Shown here in pieces: positions 10,001 to 17,161 of a stretch of 64,000 bases of DNA (position 1 is its first letter; each line of letters begins with the position of its first letter). The position numbers were made by a program, and so were the translations under genes. Source of the stretch: Actinoplanes sp. SE50/110 (GTDB taxonomy: Bacteria; Actinomycetota; Actinomycetes; Mycobacteriales; Micromonosporaceae); contig NZ_LT827010.1 in NCBI RefSeq assembly GCF_900119315.1, positions 9,046,001-9,110,000 of the forward strand, given 5' to 3'. Under the pieces are notes generated by a model. That model had not been told where the DNA came from. It searched no databases and saw nothing but the letters and a program-made list of their open reading frames with translations.

Positions 10001-10088
10001 GGCCTGCGGGGTGCCGTTCGGGCAGGGCTTCTACCTGGGCAAGCCGGTCCCGGTGGAGCGGGTCCTGGCCGGCGTCGGCGGCTGGTGA
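7071..10088 (+). CDS. Membrane family-2 glycosyltransferase fused to a C-terminal EAL domain
   Basis: A 1005-residue fusion. Two membrane helices near residues 40-110 are followed by a processive GT2 domain with a DxD motif (LDADS, about 367) and the QxxRW motif (QRQRWANGG, about 509). A further group of membrane helices spans about 560-710, as in cellulose/hyaluronan-type synthases. After an Ala/Lys-rich linker (KKVRKSSASKKAAAPKAAA), residues about 785-1005 form an EAL domain: YEALTRF, VNVS, VDDLGLGYE, FLKLS, AEGIET and GQGFYLGKP are present, so most metal and c-di-GMP ligands are kept, while the second acidic residue of the usual ELTE strand is replaced (IVEVGG). It could synthesise an exopolysaccharide under direct c-di-GMP control or degrade the signal itself. 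The ATG at 7071 is the most likely start. Confidence 0.9.
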   Translation: MSSTSADQRKRDAQRQWGADRRTDPHPIVPPPVSEGRITRGRLAIVVTITVWAGYIAYTIFEQFIVGKAYNARLGAEAIAYMLVITGLAASAIAYLITRIGYFYRGRGHQRAPRIMLDEFIGGKTPSLTVLVPSYQEDERTNRSTLLSAALQEYPGLRVTLLIDDPRAPKTRAARDMLLAARALPGKIEAELQVPYRRVAAAFAAFDEQVRFRGGHLVVPDDMRRLADEYRFASDWLYDLGARQEMVDHTDTFFVEHILHPLAVELGQIAGALVKGADEQVALPLPRMNQLHKRLLAIFDAQVTSFERKKYVSLSHEPNKAMNLNSYIGLMGGAYQEVNTPLGTALVTAGPNRADLVVPNPDYVLTLDADSVLLPEYALRLVHLMEQGAFAQHAVVQTPYSAYPGSGTRVERISGATTDIQYIVHQGMTHYGATFWVGANAVLRKKALDEICEVSYEGDWEIKRYIQDRTVIEDTESTIDLGVRGWTLHNYPERLAYSATPPDFGSLAIQRQRWANGGLLILSRLKDQFKAKSKREDKNRFGEYFLRVNYMASIFWSSMCLVIMLVYPFNNELLNPFLLLISVPYFFMMAADLKHLGYKRTDMLRIYGFNLILLPVNLSGSIASLLQLLTGEKSAFKRTPKVRNRTTTATSYLLLPLALVVLCLYTVWHDVRLHQWNNLVFAGLNLVLSLYAVIAFIGLGNTVVDLATHLRDWLVPVATPKKVRKSSASKKAAAPKAAAIGDWATVLHYRHETGATAGQVTVRLQRTDTGAWKTDRPTSASRAHLFEEFSFFTVFQPIHNMINGHVVGYEALTRFADGSNPREGLEAAAQRGVHVALDAALVQAAIASSSSLPNGTWLAVNVSTDLLRRPHELAPLLAEAKRPLIVEVGGPVPAEVGQLGGTVRLAVDDLGLGYETLALLESARPAFLKLSLDTVQNLENETARQASIRTLVEFAEQHGCTIIAEGIETAAQRDALVACGVPFGQGFYLGKPVPVERVLAGVGGW

Positions 10089-10111
10089 CACGCGTACAGC
10101 CGGCAGCATGA

Positions 10112-10143
10112 GAGGGGCCGTGACCCGCGGGTCACGGCCCCTC
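10112..10143 (+). terminator. Terminator of the GT2-EAL gene
   Basis: A perfect inverted repeat of 15 bp per arm (GAGGGGCCGTGACCC and complement) starts 23 bases after the stop codon and is followed by TTCC. Confidence 0.8.
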
Positions 10144-10168
10144 TTCCGTGCCCGGCCCGGGAGACGCG

Positions 10169-10209
10169 AAAGAGGCCCGGTCCGCGTCGCCGCGGGCCGG
10201 GCCTCTTTT
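10169..10209 (-). terminator. Terminator of the thioester surface-protein gene
   Basis: AAAGAGGCCCGG pairs with CCGGGCCTCTTT; A/T runs flank both sides, so it can act in both directions. It sits 15 bases from the stop of the minus-strand gene. Confidence 0.75.
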
Positions 10210-10223
10210 CAGATCAGTTCAGA

Positions 10224-11381
10224 TCAGCTGGTGAAGCGGGTCCGGCGACGACGGACCAGCATCAGCGCGAGGCCGCCGATGACCAGCAGGACCACGCCAC
10301 CGCCGGCGACCGTGCTGGCGGCCGAGCCGGTCAGGGCCAGGTGGCCACCGGACGTCGGGCTGGTGCTGGCGCCCGGGACGGCCGCCGACGGGCTCTGCGA
10401 GGCCTTCGAGGTGGACGCCGACGGCTTCGGCGAGGCGGCGGTGGTCGTGGTGACCGGGGCCGGGGTGAAGGTGGCCTCGGCGGACGCGGTGACCGGCTTG
10501 CCGATGCTGGAACCCAGGATCAGCTTCTGGTGCTTGTCCTTGCCACCGCTGTACAGGAAGACCCGGCCGAACGAGACGGAGTCCTCGGCGTTCAGGGTGA
10601 CGGTGGCCTTGCCGGCGTCGGCCGCGGTCAGCCAGAACTTGCCGCCGTTGCTGGTGCTGGTGACCGGCTTGCCGTCGGCGTCGACCGCGGAGCCGCCCTT
10701 GACCGAGACGCTGATCGCGCTGGCCGGACCCGCGACGGTGAACGGGCCGGCCTTCTCGCCGGCCTTGGCGGTGGCGCTGGCCGGGGTGACGGTCAGCTGG
10801 GCGGCCGGCTCCGGCTGGTCCACCGCGTTGGTGGTCAGGTAGTCGTAGATGCCCTTGACCACGTCGTACTGCGGCTTGTCGGTGAGCCGGGCGCCGTCGG
10901 AGTACGCGCCCAGGTCGATGCCGTCGCTGAAGTGCCAGACGGCGGTCTGGGTGCCGAAGTACAGCAGCTTGCGCTGCCGCGCCTCGTCCAGCTGCGGCAT
11001 CTGCACGTGGGCGGCGGTGAGCAGGGCGTTGATGTCCCCGTTCGGGTAGCCGTGGGCGAGCACCCACTGCACCTTGGTGAGGTTTTTGACCTCGGACTCG
11101 TCCCAGGTGCCCTCGGTGTACGGCTCGTTCGCCGCGAGCCCGGTGTGGTAGTCGATGCAGAAGATCGGGACGGTCTGGCCCTTGATGGTGAACTGGATGC
11201 CACCGACCGAGTGGGCCTTACCGCCCAGCACCAGGGTGACGGCGCCGTCGGTCATCCGCGACGGAACACCGGTGGTGGGCTCGTCGGCGGCCGCGGGGGC
11301 AGCGGCACCGAGCAGCAGCGCGCCGCCGGCGGCAGCGGCCATGGCGACCTGCGCCCAGCGCCGTCCTGATCGTCCGAGCAT
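10224..11381 (-). CDS. Cell-wall-anchored thioester-domain (TQXA) surface protein
   Basis: A 385-residue exported protein. It has a signal peptide (about 1-33, ending AAAPAAADE), then a thioester domain in which Cys75 (FCIDYHTG) and Gln145 in the TQTA motif (TQTAVWHF) are the pair that form the internal Cys-Gln bond in this family. Family knowledge: such domains bind surfaces covalently. A beta-sandwich domain (about 195-310) and a Ser/Thr/Pro-rich stalk follow, then a class-E type sorting signal LALTG, a hydrophobic helix and RRRRTRF. The ATG at 11381 has GGAGAGAGG upstream; a longer in-frame start (to 11450) is less likely. Probable sortase substrate. Confidence 0.92.
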   Translation of the reverse strand: MLGRSGRRWAQVAMAAAAGGALLLGAAAPAAADEPTTGVPSRMTDGAVTLVLGGKAHSVGGIQFTIKGQTVPIFCIDYHTGLAANEPYTEGTWDESEVKNLTKVQWVLAHGYPNGDINALLTAAHVQMPQLDEARQRKLLYFGTQTAVWHFSDGIDLGAYSDGARLTDKPQYDVVKGIYDYLTTNAVDQPEPAAQLTVTPASATAKAGEKAGPFTVAGPASAISVSVKGGSAVDADGKPVTSTSNGGKFWLTAADAGKATVTLNAEDSVSFGRVFLYSGGKDKHQKLILGSSIGKPVTASAEATFTPAPVTTTTAASPKPSASTSKASQSPSAAVPGASTSPTSGGHLALTGSAASTVAGGGVVLLVIGGLALMLVRRRRTRFTS

Positions 11382-11653
11382 GTGTGGAACCTCTCTCCAG
11401 GGTTGGGGGGTAACCCGCTTTGTGGCCAGCCAGGAATCGACGCTTCTCATTCCTGCGGCGCCCCATATTACGTCGGGACCTTACCGTCGCGACGGTGCGG
11501 GTGCGGCTCGTCCGTTTGCATGATCCAATAGCGCCCATTTCCCGGTAGGGTCAAGCCCCTCGGGCGCCGGGAACGCTCCCACCTGGGCTTATCTCCACAT
11601 CGGACGCCGCTCGTCAGTCAGCGACATTGACAGTGGCGATTCCCCTCCCCGGA

Positions 11654-11669
11654 TTGAGAGCGCTCTCAA
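11654..11669. promoter_or_regulatory. LacI/CebR-type operator
   Basis: The 16-bp perfect palindrome TTGAGAGCGCTCTCAA has the central AGCGCT core of LacI-family sugar-repressor sites in actinobacteria. It lies 20 bases upstream of a short reading frame that has a good ribosome site, but no sugar gene follows. Confidence 0.6.
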
Positions 11670-11688
11670 AACGCCTGTAGGAGTCCCC

Positions 11689-11805
11689 ATGCCCCGTGCA
11701 ACAACGTTGTTGAGCACGTTCACCGCGCTCGTCGCCGAGGTCGGGGGCCCGATCGCACGGACCCCGTACGCCGCGCTCGACTGCTCAGCTCCCGACCGTC
11801 CTTAA
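11689..11805 (+). CDS. Short ORF (38 aa) behind a sugar-repressor operator; possible gene remnant
   Basis: ATG 11689 with GTAGGAG at ideal spacing begins MPRATTLLSTFTALVAEVGG and ends at TAA 11803-11805. The peptide has a weakly hydrophobic N-terminus, no clear domain and no recognised relatives. The strong expression signals and the LacI-type palindrome upstream suggest this is the start of a former sugar-regulated gene whose body has been lost, or a small regulatory peptide. I cannot choose between these. Confidence 0.35.
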   Translation: MPRATTLLSTFTALVAEVGGPIARTPYAALDCSAPDRP

Positions 11806-11862
11806 CGAAACTCTTACCGACTGCGAGCGGGGCGCTGACCCGCGGTCCGCAGGATCGTGGTC

Positions 11863-12054
11863 ATGAAGCGAACCCTGGCTGTCGCGCTCATGCTCGGCGC
11901 GCTGATCACCGGCGGCTGCGACCGTGGCGCGCCACGGGCGACGAACCCGCCGGCTCCGGCGGCGACGCAGGCCGATGACGGCGTCGACTCGCTCCTCGAC
12001 GACGCCGGCACCCAGCTCAGCCACGACGATCAACCCGCTGAAGACGAGGATTGA
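11863..12054 (+). CDS. Small lipoprotein
   Basis: A 63-residue protein. MKRTLAVALMLGALITGGC is a lipoprotein signal peptide with lipobox ITGGC, so the mature part would be lipid-anchored on the outer face of the membrane. The mature part is short, Pro/Ala-rich then strongly acidic (QADDGVDSLLDD, DDQPAEDED). ATG 11863 is preceded by AGGA; GTG 11857 is an alternative. It ends 8 bases before the next secreted-protein gene, suggesting one transcript. Function unknown. Confidence 0.75.
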   Translation: MKRTLAVALMLGALITGGCDRGAPRATNPPAPAATQADDGVDSLLDDAGTQLSHDDQPAEDED

Positions 12055-12062
12055 GGTCCCCC

Positions 12063-12674
12063 ATGCACCGTGTTCTCACCGCATCCCTGATCGCCGCGCT
12101 CGGCGTGTCACTCGCCGGGTCGCCCGCGGAGGCCGCCGCGCTCGGCGGGTCGCCCGCGCAGGCCGCCAAGCCCCTCGACGTGGTAAAGAAGGCGGTGGCC
12201 GCCCGGATCGACAAGCGGCTCGACGCCCTCCGGAAGGACGCCGCCGCGCTCGGCGGGGCCAAGCACCTGCAGGCCGCCCACAAGCAGGCGTTGCAGCAGC
12301 TCATCGACGGCCAGTCGGCCGGCCTGACCGCGTTGAAGTCCAAGGTGGAGGGCGAGACGACCGCCGCGGGGCTGAAGGCGGACGCGCGCAGCATGGTGGT
12401 CGACTACCGGGTGTTCATGCTGACCGGGCCGAAGGTGCGGCTGTCGGTGGCGATCGACGCCGAGCTGGCCGCCGCGGACCGGCTGCACGACCGGCCCGGC
12501 GCCGACGACGCCAAGCTCGACGCCGTGCAGAAGTCGCTGGCCGGCAAGGTCGACGCGTTGCTCGCGATCCAGCCCGGTGCGGACGGTGCGGCGGTGCGCG
12601 CCCAGGTCACGACGATCCGTACGACCGCGAAAGGGGCCCGCAGCGACCTGAAGGCGATCAGCGGGAAGAAGTAG
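12063..12674 (+). CDS. Secreted helical protein of unknown function
   Basis: A 203-residue protein with a signal peptide (about 1-25, ending SPAEAAA). The N-terminus holds a small internal repeat (ALGGSPAEAAALGGSPAQAA). The rest is Ala/Lys/Asp-rich and strongly helical (for example LDVVKKAVAARIDKRLDALRK), compatible with a coiled-coil or four-helix bundle. No catalytic motif is visible. It follows the small lipoprotein closely and probably shares its transcript. Its last 17 bases overlap the end of the convergent enolase gene. Confidence 0.75.
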   Translation: MHRVLTASLIAALGVSLAGSPAEAAALGGSPAQAAKPLDVVKKAVAARIDKRLDALRKDAAALGGAKHLQAAHKQALQQLIDGQSAGLTALKSKVEGETTAAGLKADARSMVVDYRVFMLTGPKVRLSVAIDAELAAADRLHDRPGADDAKLDAVQKSLAGKVDALLAIQPGADGAAVRAQVTTIRTTAKGARSDLKAISGKK

Positions 12675-13932
12675 CGCTGCCGTAGCGGGCGGACCGCCCC
12701 AACTGCTCCTCGATCCGGATGAGCTGGTTGTATTTGGCGGTCCGGTCGCTGCGCGACAGCGAGCCGGTCTTGATCTGGCCGCAGTTGGTGGCCACCGCCA
12801 GGTCGGCGATCGTGGTGTCCTCGGTCTCCCCGGACCGGTGCGAGATCACCACCCGGTAGCCGGCCCGGTGCGCGGTCTCGACGGTCCGGAGGGTCTCGGT
12901 CAGCGTGCCGATCTGGTTGACCTTCACCAGGATCGCGTTGGCGTACCCGCCGTCGATGCCGCTCTGCAGGCGATCCGCGTCGGTGCAGAACACGTCGTCG
13001 CCGACCAGCTGGATCCGGTCGCCGGCCTGCGCGGTGAGCTTGCGCCAGCCGGCGAAGTCGTCCTCGGCCATCGGATCCTCGATCGAGCTGATCGGGTACG
13101 CCGCGGCCAGCTCCAACAGGTAGTCGATGTGCTCGTCAGCCGTGCGGGTGCGGCCTTCCCCGGTGTACTCGTAGGCGCCGCCCCGGTAGAACTCGGAGCT
13201 GGCCGGGTCGAGACAGATGGTGACGTCGATGCCGGGCCGGTACCCGGAGTCCCGGACGGCCTGGACCACGAAGCGCAGCGCCTCGTCGGCGTCGGCGAAG
13301 TTCGGGGCGAATCCGCCCTCGTCCCCGACGTTGGTGCTGTGGCCGGCCGCGGCCAGCCGGCGACGCAGCGTGTGGAACACCTCCGACCCGATGCGTACGG
13401 CCTCGAAGAAGTTCTCCGCGCCGATCGGCGCGATCATGAATTCCTGGAAGTCGAGCGGGTTGTCGGCGTGGGCGCCGCCGTTGATGATGTTCATCATCGG
13501 CACCGGCAGCGTCCGGGCGCCGGCCCCGCCGAGGTAGCGGTACAACGGCTGCCGGTGCGCCTGTGCCGCGGCCTTCGCCGTCGCCAGGGACACCCCGAGG
13601 ATCGCGTTCGCGCCCAGGCGTCCCTTGTCCCCGGTACCGTCGAGATCGATCATCGTCGTGTCGACGAGCGCCTGGTCCTCGGCCTCCAGCCCGGTCACCG
13701 CCGCGGCGATGGCGCCGTTGACCGCGGCCACCGCCCGGCTGACCCCCTTGCCGTGGAATCGTTCCGGGTCACCGTCGCGCAGCTCGACCGCCTCGTTCGC
13801 CCCGGTCGACGCACCCGACGGCACCGCTGCCCGGCCGGACGAGCCGTCCGCGAGCACCACGTCGACCTCGACGCTCGGGTTGCCCCGGCTGTCGAGGATC
13901 TGCCGTCCGATCACCCGGCTGATCGCCGTCAT
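12658..13932 (-). CDS. eno: Enolase (probably a second copy)
   Basis: A 424-residue phosphopyruvate hydratase converting 2-phosphoglycerate to phosphoenolpyruvate in glycolysis. Typical blocks are present: RQILDSRGNPSVEV at the start, the active-site loop PSGASTG, NVGDEGGFAPN, metal ligands in CLDPASSEF, SIEDPMAEDDF and LVGDDVF, and the signature LVKVNQIGTLTET followed by SHRSGETED. ATG 13932 gives the standard N-terminus. The main actinobacterial eno usually sits beside a FtsB/DivIC-type gene and ppx-GppA; here it stands alone, divergent from a MerR-type regulator, so I infer a regulated paralogue. Convergent overlap of 17 bp with the secreted protein gene. Confidence 0.93.
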   Translation of the reverse strand: MTAISRVIGRQILDSRGNPSVEVDVVLADGSSGRAAVPSGASTGANEAVELRDGDPERFHGKGVSRAVAAVNGAIAAAVTGLEAEDQALVDTTMIDLDGTGDKGRLGANAILGVSLATAKAAAQAHRQPLYRYLGGAGARTLPVPMMNIINGGAHADNPLDFQEFMIAPIGAENFFEAVRIGSEVFHTLRRRLAAAGHSTNVGDEGGFAPNFADADEALRFVVQAVRDSGYRPGIDVTICLDPASSEFYRGGAYEYTGEGRTRTADEHIDYLLELAAAYPISSIEDPMAEDDFAGWRKLTAQAGDRIQLVGDDVFCTDADRLQSGIDGGYANAILVKVNQIGTLTETLRTVETAHRAGYRVVISHRSGETEDTTIADLAVATNCGQIKTGSLSRSDRTAKYNQLIRIEEQLGRSARYGSATSSR

Positions 13933-14014
13933 CGCACTCTCCCCTGCTCCTGTCACGTCTGCCCGACCAGACTCGCCGGTCGCCGGCGGCCCTGTCATCG
14001 CGAGGAGAATCGCG

Positions 14015-14046
14015 TTGACCTGTACCCGGGGGTACGGGTTTAGGGT
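14015..14046 (+). promoter_or_regulatory. MerR-type promoter/operator
   Basis: TTGACC (14015-14020) and a -10-like TTAGGG/TAGGGT (14040-14046) are separated by 19-20 bases, the lengthened spacer typical of MerR-family promoters. The spacer contains the dyad GTACCC-2-GGGTAC (14022-14035). The start codon at 14053 is so close that the transcript is probably leaderless. The site lies in the 120-bp gap shared with the enolase gene. Confidence 0.6.
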
Positions 14047-14052
14047 CGGGGC

Positions 14053-14934
14053 ATGCGCGTGGGTGAACTGGCCCGTCGGACCGGCACGACGATTCGGGCG
14101 TTGCGTTACTACGAGCAGGTGGGGCTGGTCGTGCCCCGCCGGCTCGGCAACGGTTACCGGGATTACGAGCCGATCGCCGAGCGGCAGGTCGCCCAGATCC
14201 GCGAGCTGACGGCGCTCGGGCTCACCGTCGAGGAGACCCGCCCGTTCGTCGAGTCGATCGCCAACGACGACGACGTCTGCGCCGCCGCGGTGGCCACCTT
14301 CCGCAGTACCGTGACCAGCCTGCAGACGCGCATCGGTGAGCTGACCACCCAGCGGGAGGCCCTCGACGCCCGGATCGACGCCGCCGCGCACCGGATCGTC
14401 GCCGGCACCCCGGTCACCGGCGGGCCGCCAGCCGGTCTGATCGGCCGACGCCTGCCGGAGCTGCACTTCTACGCCACCGACGGCCGCCCGCTCCGCCTGG
14501 ACCACCTCGGGCCGGGACGCAGCGTCATCTTCGTGTATCCGCTGACCGGTCGGCCCGGCGTCGACCTGCCCCGCAGCCTGCTGGAGATCCCCGGCGCCCG
14601 GGGTCAGGGCGACTGGCTGCGCGACCACCACGCCGAGATCCGCACCGCCGGAGCGGCCCGCGTCTTCGGCCTGTCCGCCCAGTCCACCGGTTACCAGCGC
14701 GAACTGGTGCACCGGCTACGGCTGCCGTACCCGTTGATCCCGGACCCGAAGCTCACCCTGGCCGCCGCCACCGGCCTGCCCGTGCACACCACCGGTGACC
14801 TCGCCGTCTACGAGCGGCTGACGCTCATCGTCCGGGACGATCGGGTGGAACACGTCTTCCACCCGATCCCCGACCCCGCCTCGCACGCCCTGCACCTGAT
14901 GCGGTGGCTCACCCAGCGCCGGTCCGGCGGGTAA
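14053..14934 (+). CDS. MerR regulator fused to a cysteine-less peroxiredoxin-like domain
   Basis: A 293-residue fusion. Residues 1-70 are a MerR winged helix (MRVGELARRTGTTIRALRYYEQVGLVVPRR). About 75-115 is the dimerisation helix. Residues about 130-290 follow the AhpC/TSA peroxiredoxin pattern found in stand-alone actinobacterial proteins: VIFVYPLTGRPG, IPGARG, LRDHHAEI, ARVFGLSAQSTGYQRELV, PYPLIPDPKLTLAAA and LTLIVRDDRVEHVF. The peroxidatic region that normally reads GCTPQSC is replaced by GQGDW, and no cysteine remains in this domain. It therefore cannot be a thiol peroxidase and is probably a ligand- or redox-partner-sensing module. Divergent from enolase, its likely target. Confidence 0.85.
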   Translation: MRVGELARRTGTTIRALRYYEQVGLVVPRRLGNGYRDYEPIAERQVAQIRELTALGLTVEETRPFVESIANDDDVCAAAVATFRSTVTSLQTRIGELTTQREALDARIDAAAHRIVAGTPVTGGPPAGLIGRRLPELHFYATDGRPLRLDHLGPGRSVIFVYPLTGRPGVDLPRSLLEIPGARGQGDWLRDHHAEIRTAGAARVFGLSAQSTGYQRELVHRLRLPYPLIPDPKLTLAAATGLPVHTTGDLAVYERLTLIVRDDRVEHVFHPIPDPASHALHLMRWLTQRRSGG

Positions 14935-14999
14935 CCCGATCGTGCACGCCCCCTTCCGGTGACGCCGCGGCTGCGTAGCATTCAGGGCGGGAGGCTCTC

Positions 15000-16001
15000 A
15001 TGTCGACGTCCCAGCCCGGTCTCGTGCAACGATCGTCGTTCTCGTCCAGCGACGAAGCCGAGGTCACCGAATTCATCCGGCAGATGTAGGCGGAGAACAG
15101 GTCCCGCTTCGCGCCGGTCCGCAACGGCGCGCGCTTCTCGGCGCTGACCCACGACACCCCGGTGATCGGCGCCGACCGGGTGCGGACGTCCATCGATTAC
15201 GGCGGCACCAGCGGTACGGGTTTCCACGACTACGTGTTCTTCGTGGTGCACACCGGCAGCGTGCAGATCGACAGCCCGCTCGGCGGGACCGTCGCATCCG
15301 CTGCTGACGTCGCGTTCTATCCGCTCGGGTTCCGATCGAGTTCGACATGCACCACTTCGACGTGACCACCCTGCGACTGCCGGCCGATCGGATCAAACGG
15401 TCGCCGAGGACACCGCGGACATGCCGGCCGCACAGACCCGGTTTCACGGCATCACGCCGGTTTCGGCGTCGATGGCCCGATACTGGCGGTCCCTGATCGC
15501 CCTGGTCAGCGGGGCCCTGAGCGATCCGGTGTCACCGTTGAACTCGCCGCTGCTCGCCGAGGACCTGGCCCGGACGGTGGCAACCGGCGCCCTGCACGTC
15601 TTCCCGAACACGACCATGGGCCGGCAGCATGTGCCCGGTCCGGGCGCCGTCACGCCGGGCGCCGTCCGCCGCGCCGTCGCCTTCGTCGACGCCGACGCCC
15701 ACCTGCCTGTCCAGCTGAGCGAGATCGCGGCGGCGGCCGGGACCAGCGCCCGTGCCCTGCAATACGAATTCCGCCGGCACCTCGGCACCACCCCGCTGCG
15801 ATATCTGAGCCGGGTGCGCCTCGAGTTGGCGCGCCAGGAGCTGCATCGCGCCGACCCGACCCGCGGCGACACCGTCGGCGCCATCGCGGCGACACCGTCG
15901 GCGCCATCGCGGCCCGGTGGGGTTTCGCCAACACCGGCCGTTTCGCCGCGGCCTATCGAGCCGCTTACGGCGTGTCCCCGAGCGAGACGTTGAGGAGCTG
16001 A
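15000..16001 (+). pseudogene. AraC-family regulator pseudogene
   Basis: An AraC/XylS-type activator (AraC-binding-like N-terminal domain plus C-terminal double HTH) broken in several places. It starts at ATG 15000 with GGGAGG upstream. An in-frame TAG interrupts it at residue 30. The frame shifts near 15330 (GFR becomes VPIEFDMHHFDVTTLRLP) and again near 15400 (AEDTADMPAAQTRFHGI). The HTH part (LSEIAAAAGTSARALQYEFR, TPLRYLSRVRLELARQEL) is intact until a 23-bp tandem duplication (units from 15862 and 15885) shifts the last helix; the original end can still be read as WGFANTGRFAAAYRAAYGVSPSETLR. Not functional. Confidence 0.85.
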
Positions 16002-16207
16002 CGCCGCGCCGCGGGGTACGACCCGGTGACCCGCGCGGACGCATCCTCGGCGGCCCGGTGGGCGACCGCGGCCCGGTCGATCAGCGTCTGCGCGGTACGT
16101 TCCAGCTGGTCGGCTCGGGCACGCGCGCGTGCAGCGAAGGCGAGGCAGGCGGCCGCCCGCTGGCCCGGCGTCCCGGTGAAGTCGGAATCCAGGCTCACGG
16201 GTGTCAT
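15965..16207 (-). CDS. Small helical protein coupled to the GAF gene
   Basis: An 80-residue protein rich in Ala and Arg (ACLAFAARARARADQLERTAQTLIDRAAVAHRAAEDA), predicted mostly alpha-helical. Its ATG overlaps the stop of the upstream GAF gene (ATGA), which indicates translational coupling. The 3' part runs antisense over the end of the AraC pseudogene. Short helical partners of this type are common behind GAF/ANTAR regulators in actinobacteria, but function here is unknown. Confidence 0.6.
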   Translation of the reverse strand: MTPVSLDSDFTGTPGQRAAACLAFAARARARADQLERTAQTLIDRAAVAHRAAEDASARVTGSYPAARRQLLNVSLGDTP

Positions 16208-17061
16208 CGAGCTCCGCTGAGCGGCTTGCCGTCAACGCCGGCCAGCCGGCCGCTTCGTTCACCGGCCCACCGCTTCGCTCCCCGGCCTTGAGGGTTCGAC
16301 CGCTTCGCTCCCGGCCTTGAGGGTTCGACCGCGAGAAGACCGGAGAGGCACGCTGCATCCGGTGGTGAAGCCGGGGGTCCGGGGAAGGCCGACGGCGCGA
16401 CCACCGGACATGTCCCGATTCTCGTCTCGCTCAGATGCGCAAGGGCCTTGCCGGCATGCCGGGCCAGCGACTCCTGGACGGGATACCGGTCCGGCGAGCG
16501 GTACAGCAGTGACAACAGCCCGAGCCGTGGTCCGTCCCCATCACGCATCGGGTAGCACTGCACCGCGCGGAATCCCGCATCGAGCAGCATCCGCGTCGCC
16601 AACCGGCTCACGCCGACGACGGCGGCGCTCAGATCGTGGACCACCACCGGGCCGGCGCTGTCCCCCTCCGGTGGGACGACGGAGGCGACCGCCGAGCCGA
16701 TCCGGGCGACCTGATGCGGGCCGGATTCCGGCAGGCCGCGGTGCCGTGTCAGCCGCAGCGGAGCCGCGCCCGGAGCACAGGTGTGCAGCAGGAGCGCATC
16801 CGGACGGGCGACACCGCTGACTGCGATCATGATGGCGGTGTGGACGGCGGGCTCATCGGCCAGGGTGAGGAAGGCGGTGCTGGACAGCGTGCCCACGTCA
16901 GCACGCAGGCGCAGGCGGAACTGGGTCAGGATCGCCCGCCGGGTGGCGCGTATCTCCGCGTCGATGAGGCCCTGTTGGATGCGACCGCGCCGCGCCAGAA
17001 GGGCCTCGACCGTTACCGAGGCAGACCTGGCAGGAGCCGGATGTCCGGACGACTCTCGCAT
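16204..17061 (-). CDS. GAF-domain sensor protein
   Basis: A 285-residue cytoplasmic protein. A helical N-terminus (about 15-65) is followed by a GAF-like domain (about 70-215) with the strands DALLLHTCAPGAAPLRLTRH and AGFRAVQCYPMRDGDGPRLG. The C-terminus is low-complexity (SRPGAKRSNPQGRGAKRW) because the DNA there contains a 30-bp direct repeat (16271-16300 and 16301-16329). ATG 17061 has AAGG at good spacing; GTG 17067 is possible. No output domain (HTH, ANTAR, kinase) is fused, so it may act through the small protein coupled downstream. Ligand unknown. Confidence 0.75.
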   Translation of the reverse strand: MRESSGHPAPARSASVTVEALLARRGRIQQGLIDAEIRATRRAILTQFRLRLRADVGTLSSTAFLTLADEPAVHTAIMIAVSGVARPDALLLHTCAPGAAPLRLTRHRGLPESGPHQVARIGSAVASVVPPEGDSAGPVVVHDLSAAVVGVSRLATRMLLDAGFRAVQCYPMRDGDGPRLGLLSLLYRSPDRYPVQESLARHAGKALAHLSETRIGTCPVVAPSAFPGPPASPPDAACLSGLLAVEPSRPGAKRSNPQGRGAKRWAGERSGRLAGVDGKPLSGAR

Positions 17062-17117
17062 GGCCACCGCCTTGAGGGAGGCTGTCGCCCAAAGGCTACG
17101 CCCACCCCCAGGCCGCG

Positions 17118-17154
17118 CCCCACAGCACTCGGGAGTGTCCCGGGTGCTGTGGGG
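17118..17154 (-). terminator. Terminator of the LAxTG surface-protein gene
   Basis: CCCCACAGCAC pairs with GTGCTGTGGGG around a 15-base loop, a few bases beyond the stop codon of the minus-strand surface-protein gene. Confidence 0.65.
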
Positions 17155-17161
17155 CCGGGCG

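Noticed and set aside
7470..10109. Very long minus-strand open frame antisense to the GT2-EAL gene
   Set aside because: The protein is Gln/Val/Arg/Asp-rich with no domain; the plus strand carries all GT2 and EAL motifs.
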